NCBI GenBank assembly: GCA_002407045.1
Contig: DHKB01000071.1
Span: forward strand, 12,285 to 56,564
Direction: 5' to 3'
Length of the DNA stretch: 44,280 bases
From: Candidatus Bruticola papionis
GTDB taxonomy: Bacteria; Vulcanimicrobiota; Xenobia; Xenobiales; Xenobiaceae
Numbering within the stretch: position 1 is the first letter of the stretch; each line of letters starts with the position of its first letter. The notes beneath the pieces are model-generated. The model was not told the DNA's origin. It did not search any database and was given only the letters and a program-made list of their open reading frames with translations. The position numbers and the translations under genes were made by a program. Below are positions 22,908-30,339 of this stretch, in pieces.

Positions 22908-24350
22908 ATGCCTGCTGATTTATTGTTGATTGAAAACCAGTCAAAGAAGCCGTTTAGGGGACGTTTTTTTGTCCCCGGTGACAAATCGATTGGACAGAGG
23001 GCTCTAATTTTTGCCGCTATGGCTGAAGGAGAGTCCGTAATAAATGGGGTCTCCAATGCTGCTGACTGCCTTTCTGTGGTAAATGTTCTGCGCCAGCTAG
23101 GAGCCTCTATAGAAATAAAAGACAACAGAATCGCGACAGTGACAGGCTGGGGAGCCAAAGGGCCTGCTCAAGTGGATGAACCTTTGGATTGTGGAAATTC
23201 TGGAGCTTGCATGCGTTTCATTGCCGGACTTTTGGCCGCATCTTCTGGAGTTTATGTTTTAATTGGAGATGAGAGTCTAAGTAAGCGCCCTATGGATAGG
23301 TTAGCTGCCGTCCTGGAAAAATTCGGGGCCAAAGTAGAATGCTTGGGGAAAAATAATTGTGCGCCTTTACGTGTAACTGGATGCTTCCATAAGGACAATT
23401 TAGAGTGGGCTAAAGAACACAATGCTATAAAAGACAATTGTGTGGAAATTGAAACTAAAAGTGCCAGCGCTCAATTAAAAACGGCTGCTTTATTGGCAGC
23501 TCTATCTATGGGAAATTTAAAGCTGACTTTAACTGAACCGTTAAAGAGCCGTGATCACAGCGAAATTATGCTGAGAAAATTAGGCTTTAAGGTTAAAGAA
23601 CAAAATTTGCCTGATGGCCAGCATAGAATCATCTTCTCAGCCAATGGAAATAAAATAAAAGGTTTCCAATATAATGTCTATGGAGATCCGTCTTCAGCTG
23701 CGTTTTTAATTGCTTTAGCTGTGATGAAGCCTCATTCACATATTGTGATTGATCATTTGGTTATAAACCCCACCAGAATAGGCTTTTTCAATATTCTTAA
23801 ACGCATGAATGCGAAGATTTGTGCAAGATTTTCTAATTATAATTATGGTGAAATGGTAGGTGGCATTACCGTCGATTATTCTCACCTCAAAGGGGTTGAT
23901 GTTCGTCCCAAGGACATTCCCTTGTGCATAGATGAAATTCCACTTTTGGCTGTGATTGCTTCCAAAGCTTATGGTGTTACCAGGGTGCGAGGGGCTTATC
24001 AATTGCGTCAGAAGGAGTCAGATCGTATTAGTATGACTTTGCGAGAGTTAGAAAAGCTTGGAGTAAAGTCAAAAGAATACGAAGATGGATTCGATATTAT
24101 AGGTTTAAGCCCTGAGGGTGAGAATGGCAAATCTGTCGCTGACAAAGAAAGTGAAAGTTGCGAGTCTGTCATTCTGGACGCTCACGGTGATCATCGCTTG
24201 GCCATGAGTTTGGGTGTGGCCGCTTGTATCTATAAGCGTCCTATAAAAATAGTGGGAGCCCAGTGCTGCACTGTTTCTTTCCCTAGCTTTTGGAATATAC
24301 TGAGATCGGTCTCCGCTTTTAAAGAGACACCGCTGCAAGAGCATGCTTAG
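22908..24350 (+). CDS. aroA: 3-phosphoshikimate 1-carboxyvinyltransferase (EPSP synthase)
   Basis: The 480-residue enzyme transfers enolpyruvate from PEP to shikimate-3-phosphate. Visible motifs are GDKSIGQRAL with substrate-binding K26, S27 and R31; LDCGNSGACMRF (93-104); DESLSKRPMDRL; the catalytic Asp region CIDEIPLLAVIA; QKESDRI; and DAHGDHRLAMS. It is longer than the usual 425-445 residues because of loops around 140-155 and 400-420. In the PEP/glyphosate loop the residues equivalent to E. coli Thr97 and Pro101 are Ala and Phe; both positions are known to affect glyphosate sensitivity. It is the first gene of the unit; aroE starts two bases after its stop. Confidence 0.93.
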   Translation: MPADLLLIENQSKKPFRGRFFVPGDKSIGQRALIFAAMAEGESVINGVSNAADCLSVVNVLRQLGASIEIKDNRIATVTGWGAKGPAQVDEPLDCGNSGACMRFIAGLLAASSGVYVLIGDESLSKRPMDRLAAVLEKFGAKVECLGKNNCAPLRVTGCFHKDNLEWAKEHNAIKDNCVEIETKSASAQLKTAALLAALSMGNLKLTLTEPLKSRDHSEIMLRKLGFKVKEQNLPDGQHRIIFSANGNKIKGFQYNVYGDPSSAAFLIALAVMKPHSHIVIDHLVINPTRIGFFNILKRMNAKICARFSNYNYGEMVGGITVDYSHLKGVDVRPKDIPLCIDEIPLLAVIASKAYGVTRVRGAYQLRQKESDRISMTLRELEKLGVKSKEYEDGFDIIGLSPEGENGKSVADKESESCESVILDAHGDHRLAMSLGVAACIYKRPIKIVGAQCCTVSFPSFWNILRSVSAFKETPLQEHA

Positions 24351-24352
24351 AA

Positions 24353-25489
24353 ATGCAAATAGCAAATGTTTGCAGTATAGATAGTTTGCCAAGTTGGCTA
24401 GTTAGCTTAGAAGATAAATATCCTGAATTATCTCAACTAGGCTTAACGTCTGCTTGGCAAGCTCTTATTTTACAAAATAAATGCCCTCTTTCAGTTGAAT
24501 TTACTAAGCAAAGGTTCAGGGAACTGGGGAACAATTTCAGTGGCCAGTTGACAGTTTTGTTTGGTTGTCCTATCAGTCACAGTTTGTCACCAGCCTTACA
24601 TAACTTTTTCAACTTGGGTACGTCAAACCGGTTTGGTTTATATTTGCCAACGCAAGTTAAAAGTGAAAGCTCATTTTTACAAATATTGCAGCGTTGGCAA
24701 GTTCTTCCTTTGGTTGGAGCCAACGTTACCAGCCCATTTAAAGAGTGTGCTTTTCGTTATTTGTTTGAACATGGGCAATTAAGCCGAGAGGCTCGTGCTA
24801 TTGGCGCTGTAAATACAATTTGGAGTTCGGGTGGAAAACTTTGTGGCGATAATACTGATTGGTGCGGCTGGCTGGCTTCTTGGCGTCACTATATAAAGGA
24901 AGAACTTGCCGGACGAGATATTGTTGTTTTTGGTGCTGGGGGAGCTGCTCGAGCTATAGTTTACGCTTTAATTAGATCAAAAGTAAAAAGCATTACAATA
25001 GTTAATTCTCCTCGGCGTGGCCAAGAATTAGTTACCTATTTTACTTCTTGGCAGCGAAATGAAAACTCGGATCAAACTTTTATTCCCATACAAAGGTGTT
25101 CTGCTTGGTTAGAATACAGCAAGCCTAGCTATGTATATATTCAGGCTACTGTACTTGGCAGTTCCGCTTTTCCTAATTTGACACCCTATAATTGGCCAGA
25201 TTCGCCATTGGTTTTGTCTAAAGAGTATGGTTGTAATTACAACAAAAAAACAAACAAAAACGAGACTCCCACTTCGCCTTTAGCGTGTGATTTAGTCTAT
25301 AATCCCTCTCAAACAGAATTTTTGCGTCTAGCTAAAAAAAATGGCTCCAAAACCATGAATGGCTTAGGCATGCTTATTTGCCAAGCTTACCGGGCTAGAG
25401 CCAAATTTTTCAACCTTACACCTTCGGAAGCGGAGGAAGAGCGATTGCTCAATCGTTTTAGCTCAGTGTATTCTCAAAATATGAATTGA
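24353..25489 (+). CDS. aroE: Shikimate dehydrogenase with N-terminal extension
   Basis: The 378-residue enzyme reduces 3-dehydroshikimate with NADPH. LFGCPISHSLSPALHN (69-84), GANVTSPFK with catalytic K130, AIGAVNTI, GDNTDWCGW with D169, the dinucleotide motif GAGGAAR (194-200) and the closing NGLGMLICQA are all present. The usual length is 270-290; this protein has about 66 extra residues before the substrate domain and a polar insertion around residues 295-310 (NYNKKTNKNETPTS). There is no in-frame Met between residue 1 and the domain and the ATG lies two bases after aroA, so the extension appears genuinely translated. I do not recognise a domain in it. Confidence 0.88.
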   Translation: MQIANVCSIDSLPSWLVSLEDKYPELSQLGLTSAWQALILQNKCPLSVEFTKQRFRELGNNFSGQLTVLFGCPISHSLSPALHNFFNLGTSNRFGLYLPTQVKSESSFLQILQRWQVLPLVGANVTSPFKECAFRYLFEHGQLSREARAIGAVNTIWSSGGKLCGDNTDWCGWLASWRHYIKEELAGRDIVVFGAGGAARAIVYALIRSKVKSITIVNSPRRGQELVTYFTSWQRNENSDQTFIPIQRCSAWLEYSKPSYVYIQATVLGSSAFPNLTPYNWPDSPLVLSKEYGCNYNKKTNKNETPTSPLACDLVYNPSQTEFLRLAKKNGSKTMNGLGMLICQAYRARAKFFNLTPSEAEEERLLNRFSSVYSQNMN

Positions 25490-25496
25490 GCAAAAA

Positions 25497-26054
25497 TTAA
25501 CTTAAATCGATATATTGGTCGCGCAATCTATTTAAAATTTGCTGACGTGCTCTTAAAAGCTCGGCTATGCGTTTAGCTGTCTCCAAAGGAGTGTAGTTTG
25601 TAGTATCGATACGTATTTTTATACGTTCGTACAGGTATTGCCTTTCTTTAAGCAACTGATCTACACGCTCGCCGACATTAGTATTTTGTAATAAAGGGCG
25701 CTTTTCGTTGCGTTCTAAGCGCTCCACTAGGCAGTCTCTTTGGGTATATAAGCAAATAAGCAAGCCTGACTTTTGGAAAGCTTCGAAGTTGGCTGGGTTT
25801 ATTAAGGAACCGCCACCAGTAGCTACAATACGATTACTCGATTGGGCTAATTCAGCACAAAGCTCCTCTTCACGCTCTCTGAACCATTGCTCGCCATGCT
25901 CTTTAAAAAGGCCAGATATACTGCCACCATGACGCTTTTCGAGCTCTTGATCCATATCTATAAATTTTCGCCCCATAACTCTGGCTAGCTCGCGCCCTAT
26001 AGTGCTCTTGCCAGTCCCCATGAAGCCCACGAGATAAATATTATGCTTAGCCAT
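25497..26054 (-). CDS. aroK: Shikimate kinase
   Basis: The 185-residue P-loop enzyme phosphorylates shikimate with ATP. Walker A is GFMGTGKST (10-18). D33/D35 in FIDMD bind Mg2+ and shikimate, R59 (WFRERE) and the GGG at 80-82 complete the shikimate site, and KRPLL is the lid. It is encoded against the other aro genes, tail to tail with aroE with a seven-base gap and divergent from aroB, so it must be transcribed separately. A long inverted repeat ends one base before its start codon and encloses the likely GGGAG ribosome site. Confidence 0.95.
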   Translation of the reverse strand: MAKHNIYLVGFMGTGKSTIGRELARVMGRKFIDMDQELEKRHGGSISGLFKEHGEQWFREREEELCAELAQSSNRIVATGGGSLINPANFEAFQKSGLLICLYTQRDCLVERLERNEKRPLLQNTNVGERVDQLLKERQYLYERIKIRIDTTNYTPLETAKRIAELLRARQQILNRLRDQYIDLS

Positions 26055-26055
26055 A

Positions 26056-26106
26056 CCGCAGCCGTTTTTCTCCCTTGTATTTAAAGCTCCCTGCTAAAGG
26101 CTGCGG
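26056..26106 (-). promoter_or_regulatory. Inverted repeat in the aroK leader
   Basis: CCGCAGCC (26106-26099 on the minus strand) and GGCTGCGG (26063-26056) form a perfect 8-base GC-rich stem with a 35-base loop that holds GGGAG. The stem closes one base before the aroK ATG, so folding could hold back or reposition the ribosome. It may also lie in the aroB promoter region on the other strand. Confidence 0.4.
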
Positions 26107-26206
26107 CCTTGGTAATACAGAAACACCTGAAAAATGGGCTATAGTTTTGCTCTGTTACGCTTTTGACCTTTTGCGTTAAAGTGTCATTCAAAATTACAGC
26201 CGATAA

Positions 26207-27364
26207 ATGTTTTACGACGGTCATTTTTTAATTATGTTGGATAAAATTGTTAATACTGAAATAAATTACCATTTGGGAGAAAATAATTTAAAACAAGTTT
26301 TGCAACCAGCTTTGCGTACAAGTCAAGGTCGGGCTTTAGTTGTAGTCGACAGACAAGTTTGGCTTAACCAAGAGAAATACATACGAGAGGCTTTTTCCGA
26401 TACTAAGGCGTTTTTTTATGAATTTTGCGGAGGAGAAACACATAAAAATTTATATGAAATCCAAAAAATTTACCAAGCAGCTTTAGTCTCTGGAGCTGAC
26501 AGAAGCATGCCTGTTATTGCTATAGGAGGCGGAGTTACTGGGGATATGGCAGGCTTTGTGGCGGCGACATTTATGCGAGGTTTGCCACTTATTCAAGTGC
26601 CGACTTCACTTCTAGCTATGATCGATTCTTCAGTTGGTGGTAAAAATGGATTTGATCTTCCGGAAGGGAAAAATTTGGTCGGTACATTTTACAATCCTCA
26701 GCTGATTATTGCCGATACGAGTTTTTTGCGAACGTTGCCGGAGAAAGAATGGACTAACGGATTTGCAGAAATAATAAAAACAGCTTTATTGAATACTGAG
26801 TCATTATTGGAAAAAATAGAGGCCTATTGTGTGCAATATCTTAATTATGCAAATGATCATAATAATGAATTTAGTTTGAGTCAAAAGATTATCACAATTT
26901 ATAAAGACAAAAATTTTCTTAAATATTTGATAGAAGCCTCTGTTAAAACAAAAATTTCGCTAATAATGTCTGATCCTTTTGATCTAGGAAAAGAAAGATA
27001 TAAGCTAAATTTAGGTCATACTTTTGCTCATAGTTTAGAAGTATCTTCTGATTATAAATTGGCTCATGGACAGGCAGTAGCTATCGGAATTATCGGCGCT
27101 CTTCTTCTCTCGGACAGTTTAAAAATTTTAGAGGAACCGATTATAGCAAGAATGAAAAGGCTAGTCTGTTTTTGGGGATTACCTGCGGCTATTCCTCAGG
27201 GACTGGAATGGGAAAAATTCGCTAAAAATTTAAGTTCTGACAAAAAACGGAAAGGTGGACGCAATGTTTTTGTGCTACCTTTAGCGGAAGGCAAAATTAT
27301 TCAGAGCGCAGATGTGGATTTATCCCATATAAAGAGAGTTTTCGACAGCTTGTCTGTGGCCTAG
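26207..27364 (+). CDS. aroB: 3-dehydroquinate synthase
   Basis: The 385-residue NAD+/metal-dependent cyclase turns DAHP into 3-dehydroquinate. It has IGGGVTGDMAGFVAATFMRG, VPTSLLAMIDSSVGGKNG, GKNLVGTFYNP, NGFAEIIKTALL and the metal-site LNLGHTFAHSLE. An insertion of about 25 Asn/Lys-rich residues lies in the C-terminal domain (YCVQYLNYANDHNNEFSL). A second ATG at 26234 would give a more typical N-terminus; neither start has a good ribosome site, so the first nine codons are uncertain. The gene is followed after 26 bases by aroQ. Confidence 0.93.
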   Translation: MFYDGHFLIMLDKIVNTEINYHLGENNLKQVLQPALRTSQGRALVVVDRQVWLNQEKYIREAFSDTKAFFYEFCGGETHKNLYEIQKIYQAALVSGADRSMPVIAIGGGVTGDMAGFVAATFMRGLPLIQVPTSLLAMIDSSVGGKNGFDLPEGKNLVGTFYNPQLIIADTSFLRTLPEKEWTNGFAEIIKTALLNTESLLEKIEAYCVQYLNYANDHNNEFSLSQKIITIYKDKNFLKYLIEASVKTKISLIMSDPFDLGKERYKLNLGHTFAHSLEVSSDYKLAHGQAVAIGIIGALLLSDSLKILEEPIIARMKRLVCFWGLPAAIPQGLEWEKFAKNLSSDKKRKGGRNVFVLPLAEGKIIQSADVDLSHIKRVFDSLSVA

Positions 27365-27390
27365 CTTGCGAAGTTGAGAGGGAATAAACT

Positions 27391-28473
27391 GTGGCGAAGT
27401 TGCGTGTATTTGTATTAAACGGCCCAAATATGAATTTGTTGGGCACTAGAGAGCCCGGCATTTATGGAAATATGTCCTACGATCAGCTTATAGAGCAGAT
27501 CTCTTTTTGGACTTCTGAATTAGATATCGAACTTGGCTATGCTCAAACGAACTCCGAGGGCGGTATTATCGACTATATCCACGCTTCTTATGGCCAGTTC
27601 GATTTTGTAGTGTTAAATCCGGGCGCTTTTACGCACACTTCATACGCTTTGCGAGATGCCATTGTAAGTGTAGGACTTCCTGTTATCGAGGTCCATTTAA
27701 GCAATATCTATGCTAGAGAAGAATGGCGGGCTAAATCCGTTATTTCTTCCGTTTGTGTGGGTACTATTGCTGGTTTGGGAGTTTATGGCTATCGCTTGGC
27801 TTTGGAAGCTGGCAAGCATTTTCTCAGTTCAGCTTCTGCAGATAATAGTAACGCTGTGTCGACAACTATTTCTGCCCCCATTAGCCGAGGAAGCAGCGCT
27901 CAGCACTCTAATGCTCCGAGCACTCATGTTTTGTCTTTGCCTTCTGCTCCTACGGTCAAACCTGCTCAAGCGCGTACCTCTGCTGCTCCTTCCATAGTCT
28001 CTGTGCCTGTAGACAATGTGGATCAGGGAGATTTAGCCAATTTATTTGTTCCTACTCATAAATATGAAGTAGCTAACGAAGGTGGAAATTTAGGCGGTAA
28101 TGTCGGCATTAACGAAATACAAGGTTTCCCCGAAGAAGGAGCAGTAAGCGTTTTTGCCGGTAACGATTCCGATGGAGATGACGAATTGTCTCCCGAAGAA
28201 AGAGAGAAGCTTAAAGAATGGATGGGAGAAGACTATAGCGAGCCTTCTCCGGAAGACTATCGGCTTGGTGGCGGTATTGCCAGGACTAGCGATGATGTTC
28301 CTGCTTCGACCCCTTCCGGATCTTACTCCAGCTCGGAGTATCCCTCTGTATCCACGGCAGCCAATCAGTTCGTGGCTAGTCAACAGAGCGTTGGTAAAAC
28401 GGTTACCCCTCTTAGCCAGTCTCAAGCCTCTGCTACTAAGCGCTTGACTATTCCTATTAAAATTAAGAAATAA
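27391..28473 (+). CDS. aroQ: Type II 3-dehydroquinate dehydratase with a 210-residue low-complexity C-terminal tail
   Basis: Residues 1-147 are a complete AroQ domain: NGPNMNLLGTREPGIYG with R20 and catalytic Y25, QTNSEGGII, NPGAFTHTSYALRDA and EVHLSNIYAREEWR with H102. It dehydrates 3-dehydroquinate to 3-dehydroshikimate and normally forms dodecamers of about 150-residue subunits. Here the frame continues for about 210 residues that are Ser/Ala/Pro/Thr-rich and then acidic (DGDDELSPEEREKLKEW), ending in a basic KRLTIPIKIKK. I recognise no domain in the tail. GAGGGA precedes the GTG start. The stop overlaps the ATG of the next small ORF (TAATG). Confidence 0.9.
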   Translation: MAKLRVFVLNGPNMNLLGTREPGIYGNMSYDQLIEQISFWTSELDIELGYAQTNSEGGIIDYIHASYGQFDFVVLNPGAFTHTSYALRDAIVSVGLPVIEVHLSNIYAREEWRAKSVISSVCVGTIAGLGVYGYRLALEAGKHFLSSASADNSNAVSTTISAPISRGSSAQHSNAPSTHVLSLPSAPTVKPAQARTSAAPSIVSVPVDNVDQGDLANLFVPTHKYEVANEGGNLGGNVGINEIQGFPEEGAVSVFAGNDSDGDDELSPEEREKLKEWMGEDYSEPSPEDYRLGGGIARTSDDVPASTPSGSYSSSEYPSVSTAANQFVASQQSVGKTVTPLSQSQASATKRLTIPIKIKK

Positions 28474-28658
28474 TGCCTATTCGCACTTTTAGTGCACGTT
28501 TTGGGGCCAAAATTAGGAAGGTGAAAAAAGGCCTTCCGCTGAATTGGCCGCCTAGTCTTCGAGGATACTATATTGCCCGTTGGCCGTCTCAGTGTTATAT
28601 GGAGCGAATGCTTTTTTGGGGGGACTGGGGTGACGGGCAGTGGTTTTGCCCAAAATAG
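28473..28658 (+). CDS. Possible 61-residue small protein coupled to aroQ
   Basis: The ORF starts on the A of the aroQ stop (TAATG), a typical translational-coupling overlap. It fills the gap up to the next gene, whose AGGAGG overlaps its stop. The product is basic at the N-terminus (RTFSARFGAKIRKVKK) and Trp-rich at the end (GDWGDGQWFCPK). I recognise no family, and the rare AGG codon and lack of its own ribosome site leave open that it is only intergenic sequence. A hairpin GGAAGG...CCTTCC lies inside it. Confidence 0.3.
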   Translation: MPIRTFSARFGAKIRKVKKGLPLNWPPSLRGYYIARWPSQCYMERMLFWGDWGDGQWFCPK

Positions 28659-28667
28659 GAGGAAATT

Positions 28668-29294
28668 GTGAAGATTAGCTATCTGTCGTTAGTCTTGGCT
28701 GCCGCCTTTTGCTTAGGAAGTTCTCTTCCGGGTAGTGCTGAGCCTGACAGTTCTGTGAGTCACTCAGACGGTGTAAAGGTGTTAGCTGAGGCCGCTCCTC
28801 AAAAAAGTGCCCCTTCCAACACTAAAGTAAACAACCTTAAAGGGTCGTCTGCTTCTTATCCTGTTTCCGCCATAAAAATGGGAGGCAAAATCCAGCCTGG
28901 TGATGATTTGCAAATTGTTTTCAGCGTAGCTGGTCCGCCAGATGAAATTTTGCCTATGCGTGCTAAAAGCAAAGCGCCCGATGACGATTATATTCATTTT
29001 ATTTATCGCAATCGTTTTACCATCAACATAAATAAAGCTAATGTCGTTCAGAGCATTATGGTTTTTGGCAACAATATAGAATTAGTTGGTGTGCCTTTTA
29101 AAATTGGCCAGAAAACGGCCGATGTTTTAGATAAATGGAAGAAGCCCGAGCGTGAAGTTAGTAATATGTATATTTACTACTATCGCGGTGTTTATATTAT
29201 CTGGGACAAGGATAATCCAGGCAAAATTGACAGAATTTATCTTACTTTGCCTGGTAAAGTAAATGAAGATAGCAAGAGTAGTGCTGTAGGTTAG
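28668..29294 (+). CDS. Secreted or periplasmic protein of unknown function
   Basis: The 208-residue protein has a clear signal peptide (MKISYLSLVLAAAFCLGSS, likely cut after GSA near residue 24). A Ser/Ala/Lys-rich linker follows, and then a compact domain of about 130 residues rich in beta strands and aromatic residues (DDDYIHFIYRNRF, NMYIYYYRGVYIIWDKD). The domain has no motif I can name; the alternation resembles small lipocalin- or BamE/SmpA-like envelope folds, but this is only an impression. AGGAGG five bases before the GTG start is strong. It closes the aroB-aroQ run before a terminator. Confidence 0.75.
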   Translation: MKISYLSLVLAAAFCLGSSLPGSAEPDSSVSHSDGVKVLAEAAPQKSAPSNTKVNNLKGSSASYPVSAIKMGGKIQPGDDLQIVFSVAGPPDEILPMRAKSKAPDDDYIHFIYRNRFTININKANVVQSIMVFGNNIELVGVPFKIGQKTADVLDKWKKPEREVSNMYIYYYRGVYIIWDKDNPGKIDRIYLTLPGKVNEDSKSSAVG

Positions 29295-29328
29295 TTTGGC
29301 CTTTTAAGCTTGCATACGTAATTTCGAG

Positions 29329-29369
29329 ATTGGCTGCAGTTGAAATCTATTGAGCTGCAGCCAATTTTT
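29329..29369 (+). terminator. Rho-independent terminator
   Basis: ATTGGCTGCAG (29329-29339) pairs perfectly with CTGCAGCCAAT (29355-29365) and is followed by TTTTT. It ends the aroB-aroQ-secreted-protein unit. Confidence 0.92.
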
Positions 29370-29402
29370 CGGTAATAGAGATACAGTTAGGATTATTTTC
29401 TT

Positions 29403-30335
29403 TTGAGCAACAGTGTTGGCTTTTTGAATATTAGCAAACCCCCGGGCATGAGCTCACATAATGTTGTGGCTTTCGTGCGCCATTTGTTACCTCGTGGTCT
29501 AAAGGTTGGCCATTTGGGTACTCTCGATCCTGGAGCTTGCGGAGTTTTACCTTTAGCCATAGGCTGGGCAACTCGCACTATTCAGTATTTTCCTCCAAAT
29601 CGCAAAGCCTATAGAGCAGAAATTACTTTTGGTATAGAAACTGATACTCTAGATGCTCATGGACAAATTACCGCTACTGCTGTTGTTCCTGAATTGCAAT
29701 TAGGAAAAATAGAGGAGTTGTGTCGCTCTTTTGAAGGCGAACAAATGCAAGTACCACCGCAAATTAGCGCTTTACATGTAGATGGTCAACGAGCTTATAT
29801 GCTTTCACGCAACGGTTGCGATTTTGAGTTACCTCCGCGTCCGGTTACTTTGTATAAGGTTGAGTTGTGTCGACTCGAGAAAGATAAAGCTTTAATCGAT
29901 GTGGAGTGCAGTGCTGGTACTTATATTAGATCTTTAGCTAGAGACTTTGGTAAAGCTTTGGGATGTGGTGCGCATTTATCTTTTTTATTACGTACCCAAA
30001 GTGGCATTTTTAAATTAAAAGATTCCTATGCTATTGAAGATTTGCGCTCTCGAGGTATAGACAATTGTTTATGGCCTGTAGATAAAGTGCTGAAGGCTTC
30101 ATTGGGTCGTTTTTGTAGAATTAAAGGACAAATTTTCCAAGGCGGACAAGAGTTTTCGGAAATTTATGGTAAGGAAAGTGAACTTATCGACGTCAATTCA
30201 TTTGACCTTGGAGACAATTTTGCAGTATATAATTTTGACAACAATGAATTTATAGGCGTCGGTGTTGTGGTTGAAAGTAACACCGATAGCGGCAAGTTTC
30301 TCCGTTTGGAGCGTTTGTATTTGAAAGGAGTTTAG
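29403..30335 (+). CDS. truB: tRNA pseudouridine(55) synthase
   Basis: The 310-residue enzyme makes pseudouridine 55 in the T-loop of tRNAs. The N-terminal NISKPPGMSSHNVV and the catalytic VGHLGTLDPGACGVLPLAIG with D42 are diagnostic, as is AGTYIRSLARDFGKALG. The C-terminal 70 residues are a divergent PUA-like region. The start is a TTG with only a weak ribosome site; no better in-frame start lies before the conserved N-terminus. The next gene begins four bases after its stop, so the two are co-transcribed. truB is often near translation or riboflavin genes, but here it opens a unit with the MEMO-AMMECR1 fusion. Confidence 0.94.
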   Translation: MSNSVGFLNISKPPGMSSHNVVAFVRHLLPRGLKVGHLGTLDPGACGVLPLAIGWATRTIQYFPPNRKAYRAEITFGIETDTLDAHGQITATAVVPELQLGKIEELCRSFEGEQMQVPPQISALHVDGQRAYMLSRNGCDFELPPRPVTLYKVELCRLEKDKALIDVECSAGTYIRSLARDFGKALGCGAHLSFLLRTQSGIFKLKDSYAIEDLRSRGIDNCLWPVDKVLKASLGRFCRIKGQIFQGGQEFSEIYGKESELIDVNSFDLGDNFAVYNFDNNEFIGVGVVVESNTDSGKFLRLERLYLKGV

Positions 30336-30339
30336 TGCA

